From Nepenthes gracilis (Eukaryota > Streptophyta > Magnoliopsida > Caryophyllales > Nepenthaceae): a stretch of 64,000 bases of DNA. The position numbers and the translations under genes are program-made. Location: assembly GCA_033239525.1 (NCBI GenBank), contig BSYO01000035.1, positions 5,616,627-5,680,626 on the forward strand, given 5' to 3'. Below, in pieces: positions 1-12,300 of the stretch (positions are counted from its first letter, which is position 1; the number at the start of each line of letters is the position of its first letter). The notes beneath the pieces are model-generated. The model was not told the DNA's origin, did no database searches, and saw only the letters and a list, made by a program, of their open reading frames with translations.

Positions 1-359
1 AAAATTGTAAGTTTTTATTTTATATTTTGTGAATAAACATCAATTCATCCCCTCTCTAGAAATTCATATGTCTAAATGCTTTTTTTTCAATATGAACTAA
101 AAAATAACCCATACTTCAACCTTATTTTCTCTCTCAAAATTATAATTCTTTATATAATCTAAATAATAATTTAAGTTCTATCCAATTCCAACATAATTAA
201 AATTAAATTTATATTTTTAAATTTTAATTTTATTTTCGTAATCTATACCAGGCACTAAGAGTCTAATTCAAATAATCCAACAGAATTAAATTTATATTTT
301 GCTCCATATCTAAATCAAACACGAGCACATATAAAAAAATAATGTATCGAAAAATTTAC

Positions 360-1896
360 CTCGACGTGTCATTGTTGAGTGCCCGCTGCCGTAGCAAGTA
401 TGACACACACGGTGCGCTGCAATAAAAGAACAAATGCCAACATGATGATGATTTCAGATGTAACAAAAGCATACCAAAGTAATCGGCAGAACAAAGCTTT
501 CCAGCAATTTATTTGTCTTGTATCATTGAAATAGTCAAATAAATAATCATGGAAAGTGTAACCCAAAAATGCAGGGGCAATGAAATGATGCAGTTGAAAA
601 TCATAACACTGAATATTTATTTGAATCTAAAAAAGTTTGTAGAATATAAAAATTTAAAGGAAAATACTTTTTCTATATTTGGGTTTGTATAAAAAATTAT
701 AAAAAATATATATAATAAAAAATATATATTAAAATATTTATATTTGAGGATAGGGATTTTTCTTTCACTTTTATATTTCATCATTAATTAATGTCCTTTT
801 CTTTAAACTTTTTGAGGACTGCAGGCAAATTGTTTCTTTACTAGTAAAAAGCAACAATACGGACAAGAAACACAGATACAATACTGACCCGTCAATATGT
901 TATTTTTAAAAAAATAAGGACACAATATATTAAAATATATTAACAAAAATTTACAATTTGTTTATAGATATTAGAATAATGAGCAATACTATTTTATAGT
1001 AAATATCAATAAAATGCATATTTTTTATTTTTTATCTAAAAAAATCATAAGAAGAAAATTAATAAAAATTTGTGGTAAGCCAATATAAATAAATTATACT
1101 ATAATATCTTCAAAAATAATAAAAATTTTCTCTAACTTATATTATCAGCCCAAATTATATATTAAGCCTATAAAAAAGGTGTCAGAGTGAAACAAGGTCA
1201 TCTATGCAATCCCAGTCCATTATCAAATTCAAGCTAACATCAAATTTCATTACGATAATATGAAGATCCAAATGAAGACTAACACAGGATTGAATTTTTC
1301 TGTTGAAGGTAAACTGTAGTAACAGCAAATCCAATGTCCCTAATAATATGAAATTTGAAATTTCATACCGCCAAGTAGTAAACTACAGTTCAACAATTCC
1401 CATTACAGATACCATCGATCATCGATACTTTTCTGAGACAAATATTTCAGATCAAGTCATCTCTTAATCAATTGTGCGTGCTATAGACTGAAAATTTACC
1501 AAACGTCAACTGTAGTCCTGTTGAATTTAACAACCTAATTATTCTAATGCACAAATCCACAACGATCACTAGAATAATGAACCACAGATTTGTTCAGAGA
1601 TTCATTGACTCAAGTCAAATAGCATCATCGATCGAATCAGGAAACCGTTTTCAGTTCAAATGTACTCACCACCACAGGGCAAAACAGAAGTCTGCAGAAA
1701 TTGAACCAAACAATACATCGATCAGCAACATTCAGGTAAGATTAAGCTCAATTCAAGCAGTGGAAGATGACACGAAGAGATAGAGAGTTGTATTACAAGG
1801 AGTGTCGGCCTGAAGAGTGTGAAGGAGATCGGTGTGCCAAAGGTTCCGAAAGTTCTGCCTCAATTTCATTCTCTGCAGTTGATGCTGCTGCGCCAT
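360..1896 (-). CDS. PLAC8-family cysteine-rich protein, N-terminal part (gene continues off the left edge)
   Basis: Three exons on the minus strand join in frame. Exon 1 is 1896-1797 (ATG at 1896-1894, 33 codons plus 1 nt, starting MAQQHQLQRMKLRQNFRNLW), with donor GTAATA. Exon 2 is a 22-nt microexon, 1691-1670, between a TGCAG acceptor and a GTGAGT donor, reading YFCFALWC across its junctions. Exon 3 is 416-360, giving APCVSYLLRQRALNNDTS, with donor GTAAAT. The tryptophan-rich start, the Cys-rich core and the CAPCVSYLLR segment are those of the plant PLAC8 family, small membrane-associated proteins with CC/CPC-type motifs. The remaining Cys-rich exons must lie at negative coordinates; positions 1-359 are AT-rich intron. 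Function is inferred from family only. A retrotransposon block begins about 220 bp upstream of the ATG. Confidence 0.85.
417..1669 (-). other. PLAC8 gene intron 2
   Basis: A 1253-bp intron between the 22-nt exon and exon 3, starting GTGAGT and ending TTGCAG on the minus strand. It is AT-rich, and I see no coding exon or transposon with clear ends inside it. The short ORFs it contains are chance readings. Confidence 0.7.
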
Positions 1897-2120
1897 TATT
1901 GACGTTAGTTCTTCACACGAAGATCTCTCAGCGAGTCAAGAACCCTGAAATCTGTAGTCGGTGCAGATGCAAACAACCGCGTTTCTCTCTTCTTGCAATT
2001 GCGAAAGAGTGGATTGATGTGGAATGTGAACCACGGATGTGCCTCATTACTGACATTGACATTTAGAATCGGTCAACAAAGCCACGAAAGAGCAACGGAA
2101 GCCATGAATTGGCTCCCTCT
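1897..2120 (-). promoter_or_regulatory. 5' leader and proximal promoter of the PLAC8 gene
   Basis: About 220 bp of moderately GC-rich DNA separate the PLAC8 ATG from the left edge of the foldback/retrotransposon block. No clear TATA box is visible in the short remaining stretch. Any distal promoter is now at least 12 kb away, beyond 14500, or has been replaced by transposon sequence. Confidence 0.4.
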
Positions 2121-2224
2121 TAGATAGAAGATATTTTTTTATTTAAATTATTTATTTTTAAATAAATAATTATAATTTTGACGAAAACTATTAAAATTTA
2201 ATAAATATATAAATAATTATAATA

Positions 2225-3120
2225 GGCCATCCAAAAAAGACGATCAGCCTAGGAGAAGTGCAGCCCACAGGCTGAGAGGACGATCAACGCCCCGTCAACC
2301 GAACATGACCTTCATATAGCCAGATGCGGCCCAAACCGTGTGTGGCCCATGAACCCGTTCCTGCGCGCAAAAGATTACCTGCCCTAATTGGTCGTCATGC
2401 GAAATATCTCCTCAAATTGCGATCTTCTCTGAAACAGAAGCCCCCAAATCAACGCATATCCCACAATGAAAGCCCAAACATTCATGGCATGTGGCATCTC
2501 CACGGGAAGGGAAGAAATCCTTCCTTCCGATCATTGTTGCCCTAAATAGCACCGATATCTTCTCGGCGGATGGGAAGGATCCCCCCAAGCAACTAGCAGC
2601 CAGCCTTGCCACCCAAAGAAGGATGGTGAGGCCAGACGGCTATAAAAAATCCTGGGGACACACTTCAGAGACGCTCTCTTCAGCGCTCAAACTTACACAA
2701 GCAACCCCGCTTCCAAACGAGTTTGAAAGCACTTTTCATTTTACCCATTGCTTGCCTTCCGTCGACCCCGTGTTCTAAAAGCTGCTCTCCACGAGCACAC
2801 CATTGAAAGCCACTCTCCATGAACTCACCACCACCAAAAGCCGCTCCACACCGTGCTCACCTCTGAGTCAGACTCATAAGTATCCTTACATCATTTCTAG
2901 CAAATTGTCTTTGCATTCTTTCTTTCAGAAGAATGATAATTAATTTGAACGTCAGATGATAAATCGAAGAACGAGTCCCATCATTTTTCTTTTACTTACC
3001 GTCTCTTGTTATGGTGTGTAGGATACAAGTCAAACAACATAATGACCGGGTCCCATGTTAGCACAAACCCGAGGACCAATTAAACCAGAATCCGTAAAGA
3101 CTCGGATCCCAGACGCATCA
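2225..3120 (+). repeat. 5' LTR of the Tat element (5'-truncated)
   Basis: Matches 13477-14374 over its whole length. It starts inside the LTR at AGGCC, where the 3' copy reads GATCGGCC, so the terminal TGATGGGG and about 16 following bases are missing. It ends GACGCATCA directly before the primer-binding site. Confidence 0.85.
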
Positions 3121-3140
3121 TTGGCGCCGTTTGTGGGAAG
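3121..3140 (+). other. Primer-binding site
   Basis: TTGGCGCCGTTTGTGGGAAG follows the 5' LTR directly. TGGCGCCGTT is the complement expected for the 3' end of tRNA-Asp, the usual primer in this lineage; the later bases have drifted. Confidence 0.7.
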
Positions 3141-3639
3141 TTGAACGAAAGGCCTAACCACTATTTCCCCTAACAAGCATAGTGAACACAAGGGCCCAAC
3201 CTAGCATTCTGGCCAAGGATGTCTCCTCCCCTAACGACAACCCCTCCGCGGGTAGCTGGATAGAAGAGTGACCAGCTCCTATCATCCTAGCGATGGCGGA
3301 GCAGATGAACGTGTCCTAGATGCTCCAGGCACTCTATACGTGCCAAGGCAAGCAAATGCATGGGGCTCCTTCCTCTTTAGCCCACACTTCGACCTCCAAG
3401 CACGGAGGATGGAGAAAGAAGAAGCCGACCAAAAGGGTCACACTCTCAGGTAACTCTGATGTTCCGACAGCCTCGATTGCCAGAAGGCGTTCCAAGCTGG
3501 AAAGACAATTGAGCTACGGCACCCTGGAGAAGAGCCCGAAATGAAGGAATCCGCGCTACTACCATGACGAGCAAAGGCCTCTAGTCCAAGAAGGAGCCTC
3601 ATGCATTACTCGACCCGCCAACAGTAGCAATCGGCTGGC

Positions 3640-4490
3640 ACCACCTCACTCAGTCGGACACTCAAAGTTGAGAATCTACCTCAACACAAAAAGCTCTACA
3701 ACATCATCACAGGTGGAGGAGAAAGTTGACAAGATATGGAGGCGCGTGTTTAGGGGAGAAGCTGGCGAACACTCCTTCGACCTGAAGACATCTCCCTTCA
3801 ACATGGAGATCTGGACCCAGCTACTTACTCTGAAGTTCAATATGCTGACCCTGGAATTCTACGACAGAAGCACAGATCCCATGGATCATCTTAATACTTC
3901 CGCACCTTGCTCAGCTTCTAGGGCCTAGAAGAAACTACTATGTGCCAGTGCTTCCCCCTTACTTTGAAGGGGAACGCTCAGATTTAGTTCTATCGGCTAC
4001 TGACAAATTTGATCAAGAGTTTTTGAGATCTTGCCAATAACTTCCTGTTACAATACTCCTCCAGTCGCTGCGAGAAAAAGCAGCCCTAGCACCTCGCCCA
4101 CGTCAAGCAGAGGCTAGGCAAGAATCTGAAGAAGTTATTACGATGATTTACCACTAAGGTTTGAAAAATACTGAAGCTCACTGACGAGGAGAAGCTCAGC
4201 AGCTTCATTTCTGGTCTAGGTTCGGGCAATTTTTTTAAACATTTGGCCCATAAGAACTCACAAACCTTCCAGGAAGTTGAATCTATCACCCAAGGAGTTG
4301 ATCTAGAGAGGCCATCTCACAAAGTTCCTGATAAACATGGGTTAGAATCCCGATCTGATGAGAGAAGACCGGCCAGAGCAGCAGCAATCGAGGGACCAAG
4401 TCGCGGCCGGAGTGGTCAATATGGTGACACTAGGCCGCCGAAGAATCACAATCCGAACCACTAGGAAAGGCCGATGGGCACAAAAAGGCA
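3640..4490 (+). pseudogene. gag remnant of the Tat element
   Basis: A capsid-like stretch at 3791-3900 reads SPFNMEIWTQLLTLKFNM followed by LEFYDRSTDPMDHL, the form of Tat-type Gag, where a YDG..DP.DH motif is typical. Similarity continues out of frame to about 4470. Internal stops and frameshifts split it, so it is not a functional gag. Confidence 0.7.
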
Positions 4491-4499
4491 AGGGTAAGA

Positions 4500-5060
4500 G
4501 ATGATATCATTAGTTTTAGCAAACACGATATGGCACATGTAATTTATCCCCATACTGACCCCCTAGTTGTATCCGCCCTCGTTTCAAATGGTACTGCAAA
4601 TTACAAATTGAATTGAGTTTTTATTGATAATGAAAGTTTACACGATTTACTTTACCATGATGCGTATTTCAAACTCGGTCTAAAAAAGAGTCAATCGAAA
4701 TCAACTGAAGGGCCACACTAACTGATAACGAACCAATGGCAATCCAAGGGACCATCCAACTGGAAGTTACCATGGGCACGTACCCTAGGACAGTGTCCCA
4801 CATCTCACATTCTTGGTTGTTGACCTACCATCTGTGTACAACGTAATACTCAACCGACCATACCTGGCAGAATTCGGGGCCATAACATTGATACCCCATT
4901 TAAAAATAAAGTTTACAATAGCATGGGATATCGGTGAAATATTGGGTGATTTGGTAACCGGTCAGACATGTTATTTGTCCCAGGTCACCTAGAATGGCAT
5001 CGACATGCCGGCAAAAGACCTAAACCACCAAGATGAAGTGAATTTGCAGCGGGCATAGTC
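4500..5060 (+). pseudogene. Aspartic protease region of the Tat element, inactive
   Basis: Frames around 4545-4900 resemble retroviral-type protease preceding RT. The active-site position reads FIDNES (about 4616-4633) where a D-x-G triad is needed; glycine has become glutamate by one G-to-A change. Several stops follow. Confidence 0.55.
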
Positions 5061-5179
5061 TGGCAAGGCTACCAACCTCATTTCCCAAGATCTTGACAGC
5101 CCGAAGAAATGCATACATATAGAGGGCTCGCTTTCCGAATCCTTATGCGACTAACTGGTCAGCTTCTTAAGGCAAAACG

Positions 5180-6175
5180 CAGATGCCATTGTGTGGACGG
5201 CTACCGATATGCGTGGGATCCCGACCGAAGTAATAGTTTACAAATTTGGTCTCGATCCTGACCGAAAACCTATCAGACAAAAGTGGATGAACCACCCCAT
5301 CAAGAAGCCAATAGCCATCTAGGAGAAAGTGAAAAAACTACTGGACAATGGATTTATAAGGAAAGTCTAGTACTCGAACTGGCTCTCCAATGTGGTTCTT
5401 GTCAAAAAGAGCAATAGAAAGTGACAGATGTGCATTGACTTCACCGATGTTAACAAATCCTGCTCGAAGGACAGCTTCCCACTACCGAAACTCAACCTGC
5501 TTGTGGACTCCATGTCGGGGTATGAACTGCTGAGTTTCATGGATGCTTATTCGGATTACAACCAGATTTGCATAAGCCCAAAAGACGAGGAGCACACCTC
5601 CTTCATAACCGACCAGAGGACCTACTGCTGCAATGTTATATCCTTCGATTTGAAGAACGTAGGCGCCACCTACCAAAGGCTCGTAGATAAAATGTTCAAA
5701 AAGTAGATCCGTCAGAATACAGAGGTACACGTAGACAACATGCTCATCAAAAGTAAGACCATCAATAACAATATTCACAACCTCGCCGAAGGCTTCGAGG
5801 TGCTCCGAGCACACCAAATGAAGTTAAACCCTTCCAAGTGTGTCTTCGGAGTATTATCCGGCAAGTTCTTAGAATTCATCATCACCCCATCGGGGATTGT
5901 GAACCCCGAAATAATAAAGGCCATCATGGATACGACCCCTCTGCGGAATGTGAAAGACGTCCAGAAGTTGATCAAGAGGCTTGTTGTACTCTCCCGCTTC
6001 CTGACCAAGTCTGGAAACAAGCGCCTCCCCTTCTTCAAGGCTTTAAGAGGGACAAATACAAATGAATTTCAATGGACGATCGATTGCCAAAATGCTTCCG
6101 ATGAGTTGAAGGAGTACCTAGCCAGTTCTTCTCACCTGACATATCCTAGAGAGGGCAAGGAGAGCTATACCTGTA
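5180..6175 (+). pseudogene. Reverse transcriptase of the Tat element, inactive
   Basis: 5428-5706 reads MCIDFTDVNKSCSKDSFPLP through SFMDAYSDYNQICISPKDEE and TYQRLVDKMFKK, the fingers and palm of a gypsy RT. After a stop at 5704-5706 the frame continues at 5740 with the connection region. The catalytic V-D-D-M box is VDNM (about 5732-5743), so one catalytic aspartate is asparagine. Confidence 0.88.
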
Positions 6176-6510
6176 CTTAGCAATTTTAGAGACGGTGCTA
6201 AGCTATTCATCAAGAGTCCGACGCGCAATGGCCGATTTACTAAGTCAACAAAACATTGACGAGTGTTGAGACTCGATACCCCCACACCGAGAAGATTGCG
6301 ATGACACTCGTCTTTTTGGCAAGAAAGTTGCGACTCTACTTTCAAGCACACCAGATAGTAGTATTGACTGACCAACCATTAAAGGGTATCTTGCAAAAGC
6401 CCGACATGTCAGGACGGTTAGTTAAGTGAGTCATTGAATTGGGTGAGTTCGACATCGAATTTAGGCCCAGGCCGGCCATCAGATGGCAGGCACTGGCTGA
6501 CTTCATTATC
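6176..6510 (+). pseudogene. First RNase H domain of the Tat element
   Basis: Frames resemble the standard RT-linked RNase H, ending with IELGEFDIEFRPRPAIRWQ and LADFI (about 6436-6510), the usual end of this domain in Tat elements. Stops and frame changes between 6178 and 6430 make it non-coding. Confidence 0.7.
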
Positions 6511-6559
6511 AAAATCACGACCCCAATTCTGGACACCGGCTACACCAACAACGTTGACC

Positions 6560-6940
6560 ACCAGACTAAAGCCCCCGATTGGGTCCCTCACGTGGATGGC
6601 TCGTTGATAAACTCGGACAGTGGGACCGAAGTGATCCTGCGAACCTCGAATGAGTTTGAAGTGAGATTCTCCTTGAAGTTTGGGTTCCCAGCCACCAATA
6701 ATATGGGCGAATATAAAGCCCAGCTCATGGGATTGCAGCTTGCCAAGGAGTGCTCAGCAAGACACGTGATTGTCTATAGTAACTCAGAGCTGATCGTCAA
6801 CCATGTCCATGAAAGTTTTGAAGCGTCCAACTTGCTTCTTGCAAAATTCCTGGCTAATGCAAAGGGAATGATCCAAAAGTATGACAAACTCAACGTGATT
6901 CACATCCCAAGGGTGGAAAATTGGAAGGCCGACTAGCTTG
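6560..6940 (+). pseudogene. Second, archaeal-type RNase H domain of the Tat element
   Basis: WVPHVDGSLINSDSGTEVIL, then NNMGEYKAQLMGLQLAKECS and IPRVENWKAD, give the aRNH fold typical of the Tat lineage. The YSDS motif reads YSNS (about 6774-6785), losing an acidic residue. The ORF ends at a stop where the family usually continues ADALA. Confidence 0.82.
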
Positions 6941-7199
6941 CAATGGCAGTGGCAGCAGAGAGTCCAAAAGAGTACTCTAGGGACATGCAAGAGATCATGA
7001 TCTCTCTGAGCATCGAAGAGCAAGAAGCGATGCAGGTCTCTGATGGTGAAAGTTGGATGTCACCTTTGCGGAGGTACATCACAAATGGATCCCCACCATA
7101 AAATTTGGACAAGGCCAAGCGCATAAAAAAAAGCCGACTGATATACCATCATGGATAGAAAGTTATACCGCCGTGGGTACTCAACCCTTACCTTCGGTG

Positions 7200-8290
7200 T
7201 CTTATATTGGAGGAGGCTGACTACGCATTGAGCGAAGTCCACATTGAAATTTGTGGGTTACACATCGGTGGCAAGAACTTAGCATTCAAGGAGATGCGCC
7301 AGAAATACTACTGGCCGACCATGAAAATGGCATTGTGGAGTTTGTGAAAAGGTGTAAGAATTGCCAAGTCTATGGCAACCTGCACCATCAGGAGCCTAAG
7401 GAGCTGAGGAAACTTCAGGCGCCTTGGCTATTTGTGCAGTGGGGGCTCGACATTCTTGACCTGTTTCCCATTGCGACCAAGTAAAGGAACTTCATCATGA
7501 TAGGCATTGAATATTTTACGAAATGAGTCGAGGCCTCACTGTTGGCCTAAAAAACCGAGAAGAATGCCATAGAATTCATTCGGCAAAATATAGTATGCAA
7601 ATTTGGGATACCCGAGGTCATCGTGACCAACAACAAAATTCAATTTACCGACAAATACTTCACGAAGTATTGCACCAATCTGGGTATCAGGTTAGTACAC
7701 ACCTCGGTAGCATATCCACAGGCGAACGGACAGATGGAGGTTACCAACCGAATCCTACTACACGGACTGAAGACTAACTTGGAAGATGTAGGGGGCTCCT
7801 AGGTTAACAAACTGCCCTTCGTGCTATGATCGTACTGAACAACGCCGAAAGAGCTGGCGCATAAAATACCTTTCAGTCTATGCTACAGAATTGAGGCCGT
7901 AATCCAGTCGAGATCAGACTCTCAAGCCTCTGGGTCGAAGCCTTCAACTTGCTCGACAACTTTAAGCGATTCAGAGAATACTTGGACCTACTGGAAAAAG
8001 CACAGGATGCGGTAAGGATGTGCACGGCTTCCTACCAATAGCGAATTGCCCAGTACTATAACAAAAAAGTAAAGACGCGACAGTTCAAAGTGAAAAATCT
8101 GGTCCTGCGGAGCATAGAGGTCGCCGATAAGATAACCAATAGAAACAAACTCTCCCCGAATTAGGAAGACTCGTTCCTTGTCTCTGCCGTTCTGAGGAAT
8201 GGGGCATACAAGCTCTGAGCCTAGAATGGCAAGCTAATTCCAAGGATGTGGAATGCCGTCTATCTAAAGAAATATTACAAGTGAGGTTCT
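7200..8290 (+). pseudogene. Integrase of the Tat element, inactive
   Basis: The zinc-binding HHCC region is visible (HIGGK near 7260; VKRCKNCQVYGNLHHQEPKE at 7342-7401), followed by VQWGLDILDLFPIATK. The core is broken by stops, and the TDNG motif reads TNNK (about 7624-7635). AYPQANGQMEVTNRIL near 7710-7755 is the end of the core. Confidence 0.82.
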
Positions 8291-8488
8291 CACCAAATCC
8301 AAGTAGGTCACGCATGTGCTAAAAAGTGCTTGTAATATTGTATCACGTTTAATAAAATGATTCATTTATTTGCATGTTTCTATTATTTCTGCTTCCCCTT
8401 CCCACATGAATGCTTGCGTAAAATTGCATGAATCAAGATGACCGAGACCACCCCTAAGTCAGGTGAGCTCCCATTCACCTGCTGACAA

Positions 8489-8993
8489 ACCTCGGTCCCA
8501 CTCAAAGCAGCCCAAACGCGGTTGGATTAAACCTTGGTCCCGTACCAAGCGGCCCATACTCAGTCGGATCAAACCTCGATCCCACTCTAAGCAGCCCAAA
8601 CATGGTCAGATTAAACCTTGATCACGTACCAAGTGGCCCATATGCAATCGGATTAAACATTGGTCCCGTATCAAGCAGCCCATATGCGATCAGATTAAAC
8701 TTTGGTCCCATACCAAGCGGCCCATACGTGGTTGGATTAAACATTGGTCCCGTACCAAGTGGCCCATACGCAGTTGGATCAAACCTCGATCCCACTCCAA
8801 GCGGCCCATACGTGGTCAGATTAAACATTGGTCCCGTACCAAGCAGCCCATATGTGGTCGAATTAAATATTGGTCACATACCAAGCGTCCCATATGCGGT
8901 TAGATTAAACTTTGGTCCCGTATAGAGCATCCATACGTAGTCAAATTAAACTTTGGTCCCATACCAAGCGGCCCAGCCGCAATCGAATGAAAA
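8489..8993 (+). repeat. Tandem array, about 12 units of 42 bp, 3' of integrase
   Basis: Degenerate 42-bp units share AAACNTTGGTCCCGTACCAAG followed by CGGCCCATA. Spacing between successive TGGTCC blocks is 42 bp (8534, 8576, 8661, 8703). Since 42 is a multiple of three, an open frame repeats a 14-residue unit (GPYAIGLNIGP type) across 8602-8925, probably without coding meaning. Tandem repeats at this place are common in Tat/Ogre elements. Confidence 0.88.
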
Positions 8994-9389
8994 ACCTTAG
9001 GGGGCTCTCACAGCATGCGTGTAATGACCTTCTCCCGGAGACGATAGTATGTCGGTCAACGCTGGTCAGTAGATTGGAGTCAAGCGAGAGAAAACACCAC
9101 ATGCTCCTACAATGGGAAGGGTTCCTCGAGCTACAAACCAGGTGCCGCCCTCTAAATCAACAGTATTATAAAACCAAGAAAACATATGTGTATACACACT
9201 GCCATCCACAAAGCATACAATGCGCAAGTTGATAATTAAACACTCCAGATTCACAACTATAGGTATCAGAAGGCCCCAAGGATACAAGGGTTTATCAACA
9301 CCGGCAACTTCTCTAGGTGGCTACCCTAAGATGAAGGACCCCTCGGGGGATTCGACGTGGACCCTTGTTCGTCTACGATAGGATATCCG
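8994..9389 (+). other. Untranslated spacer of the Tat element
   Basis: Between the tandem array and the end of the antisense ORF region. I see no coding similarity on either strand here. Confidence 0.45.
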
Positions 9390-12300
9390 ATCAACTACAA
9401 ACAGCGGGAGGCTCCAGCGTTCCTCGAATCCAAGAAGCCAACGGGAAAATTAGGGTCCGCCAGAAAATGATCCACCTTACAGAAATGGATCCCTGCCCGA
9501 AACCTCTCCTCTAAGGTGGGAGCCACCTCCTTAGGGCAAAGTCTTGTACTCATCTCGCCTTCAAGTGCCACAATCCTTTCCATAGCCCAGATATGAGCTC
9601 CGGAGACCTCCTACAGTCTGGCATCAAACTCTGACAGGGCCTAGTTAAGATAGTTGGCTCACACGTGACTTTGCAACGCATCTCTGATAGCAACGTTAAC
9701 CCGGAGCTCCATCTCCTTTGTTACGCGGTCAGCTTGAGCACGTATCATGTGAGCAACTTCATCTCCCTGTGAGGACAGAAACTCATCCAAGAAGAACCGA
9801 TTATTTGTGCGAAAAAGGAGGAGCGATGGAAACATCTATCAATTATTCATGCAACCTTGCAATGAGACAAACATCCCAAGCGAGAAGAACCAACCGACTC
9901 AGGGCATGGAGGAGCCCTTAAGATGCCATGGGGTTTGAGTGGTGGAATGCCCAAGTAGTGTTCTTCCTTGACGGCGACCCCATTCATGGAGTCCTCTCTA
10001 GCATTCTCCGTCAACATTCGCCCATCGCTGCTCCGCTCCTCCAATGAGGGTTCAGGCAAAGTGGAAGACGACCGTCCCTATGCCAAAGCAAGCGAAGTCA
10101 GGATGTCAATCATATCTCGATCTGCTATAATGGAAGTAGAGAAACATATGGGAGCAAGTAGTGAACTGAGCAATAGGAGATGCCACTCTTAAATAGGAAA
10201 AACCTCAGCCTAAAATGACGTCACAGTAGAAACTAAAGGGTTGCGTTGCTTCGGTGGAAGAGACATGTGTCCTCACCTGTTAGAATCGGCCTGCAGTGCC
10301 ATAATGCTAGTTGTCGCGTCATGTCATTGAGCAACGCGTTGTTAGTCTGCGAAGCTCAAGGATGAGGGCACGACCAATTCCGCAAAGCAACGACCCTAAC
10401 ACTACATAGGTCCCAGATACAAAAATAAACATACCCAACTAGCCAACAACTCTGAAAAGATGGGGCAGCACATAGATAGAGAAATCATCAACTCATTTAT
10501 GAACTGATTTTCTTTTCATTAAGGAACTACATTGTACAAGTGACAGATACAAAGGAAGGAAAGCAAAATCCAAAAATATATAATGTATTTCGGCTAAGGC
10601 CGAGGGCTTCCAAGTGGGCATGAGGAGGGCTCCCCTCCGCCTTGGGAAAAGTCGACCAGGTGGGCACGCTCCCAAGCTCCGCATTTCCTAGGGTCAAAGA
10701 AACCAACCAGAAAGTCTGGAACCACCATGGTGAATATCCATCTACAGAGGTGAATGCCTTCTCAAAGTCTTGCATTTAGCACCTGGCCCACCTTTTTTGA
10801 GCGCAGTCGGGTAGTCATCTCACCATTAAGCTTGGCATTTTTTATTCGAAGCTCAGTCGCCAGATTTTCGACGGTGATGGCTCGATCCTCCTGCCTCTTC
10901 GACCTCTCCCTTAGCTCCACCAACTCCAACCTAAGGGCGGCAACCTCCTCGCAATCTTGCTGGGCCTGTGTAGCAATGGCACTAGACTGGCCTAGGAGCT
11001 CCTCTAGCCGGCAGATTTTCTCCTCTCGCTCATCTATCATCTCCACCTGCTGCCAGGGCATTTTCCATCTTCTTATCCTGCGATTCCAAAAAACACAAAA
11101 AAAGGGGGGAAGGAAGAGGAGGATAAGAGAAGGAAGAGAGAGGTCAAACCACGCTGGCAAAGTTGAAATGAAAGAGGAAGTTTTCTTTGAAGGAGTACCG
11201 TGATAAATTTTCACCTGGACTTCCTCCTCCCAACCGGATTGGACGCCTCAGAGCTAGGATATGGAAGGGCCTCCACCGGGCCCACAGGAAGGCTAGGCGT
11301 GACACCCTCCGAGACTAGCTCCGACATGGCCACCCTCTCATCGGCACCATAAGCTCCCACCGAATGGACCTCCTCAGCAGTGATGTCCAAAAGGTCCATC
11401 ATCACAGACAAAAGTGCAACAAAAAAGCTGACCTCAGCCGTGTCAGTTGGCCTCGCCAGCATCGTAGCTACCGATTCTGCCAGTGCTATAGCTACCGGTC
11501 CAACCAGTTCTTTCACAATCAATCCCGCTAGCTCTTCCGCTATTGGCCTCGTTGGCTCTTTGTCAGCCGGCCTGATCAGTACAACAGGTACACTAGAAGG
11601 CGACAATCGGATAAAAGGCACCTCGGCACTACTCCCGTAGTGCTGGCAACCAAAAGGGTAATGGGAGCTTTTACCCAGGACTACTCACCAATACCCCCCA
11701 TGCGCCCAACAATGCAAAAGTCCACAGTGGTAGAAGACCAGGAGGAAGGCGGAGACGGTACAGGCCACCGCCGAGAAGAGCTACCAGAGGAGTCCCCAAT
11801 AAAGAGGGTTCCAACCTTCCTCTTGGGCCTGGATGGTGCCGGGGAAGTAACCTTAGCTTTCTGAGTTGGCAAGTGTGGGCCCCAACAAGCTCGTGCGATT
11901 TCTTCGGGGCCAAAAAGTGGTCCCTCCTTAACTCATCTGGATTTGCCCGGACCAGCTCTACTAGTGACTGACGGCCTCATCCTCCTCTCGCAAAGGCCTA
12001 CCGGTGAAGGTTCTCGGCATGTTGCCCTAACTTCTGGATAAAGGTCAATCGTCAAAAACCTTCACGAAGAAGAATCGATCCTTCCAGTTCTTGACGGGCT
12101 TGAGGATAGCCTGGCTAATGCACAACTCCCGAGGGGTGAATGAGATCCAATCCCCACTATGCGTGAACCGAAAAATCACTCTCACCACTGCCACAAACAA
12201 CATCCTTGAATGGTGGCATAGGAACATGCATAGGGAGTACTAGTAACGGACAGCATTTGCATGGAGTCTCGCATGAGCACTAGTTGCCCAACTGGCGGCA

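Noticed and set aside
369..566. 65-residue minus-strand ORF with hydrophobic stretches
   Set aside because: It reads through the acceptor of PLAC8 exon 3 in the wrong frame; the true exon is 416-360.
1547..2778. Several plus-strand ORFs of 73-99 residues
   Set aside because: Those at 1547-2066 are antisense to PLAC8 exons 1 and 2 and its leader, and those beyond 2320 lie in the Tat LTR; none has a recognisable domain.
5482..5817. 111-residue ORF on the minus strand opposite the RT
   Set aside because: It is the mirror of a coding RT segment whose plus-strand reading matches gypsy RT motifs.
8489..8993. Regular repeats that could suggest a CRISPR array
   Set aside because: Units are contiguous and degenerate with no unique spacers, lie inside a plant retrotransposon, and have the 3-divisible period typical of Tat tandem repeats.
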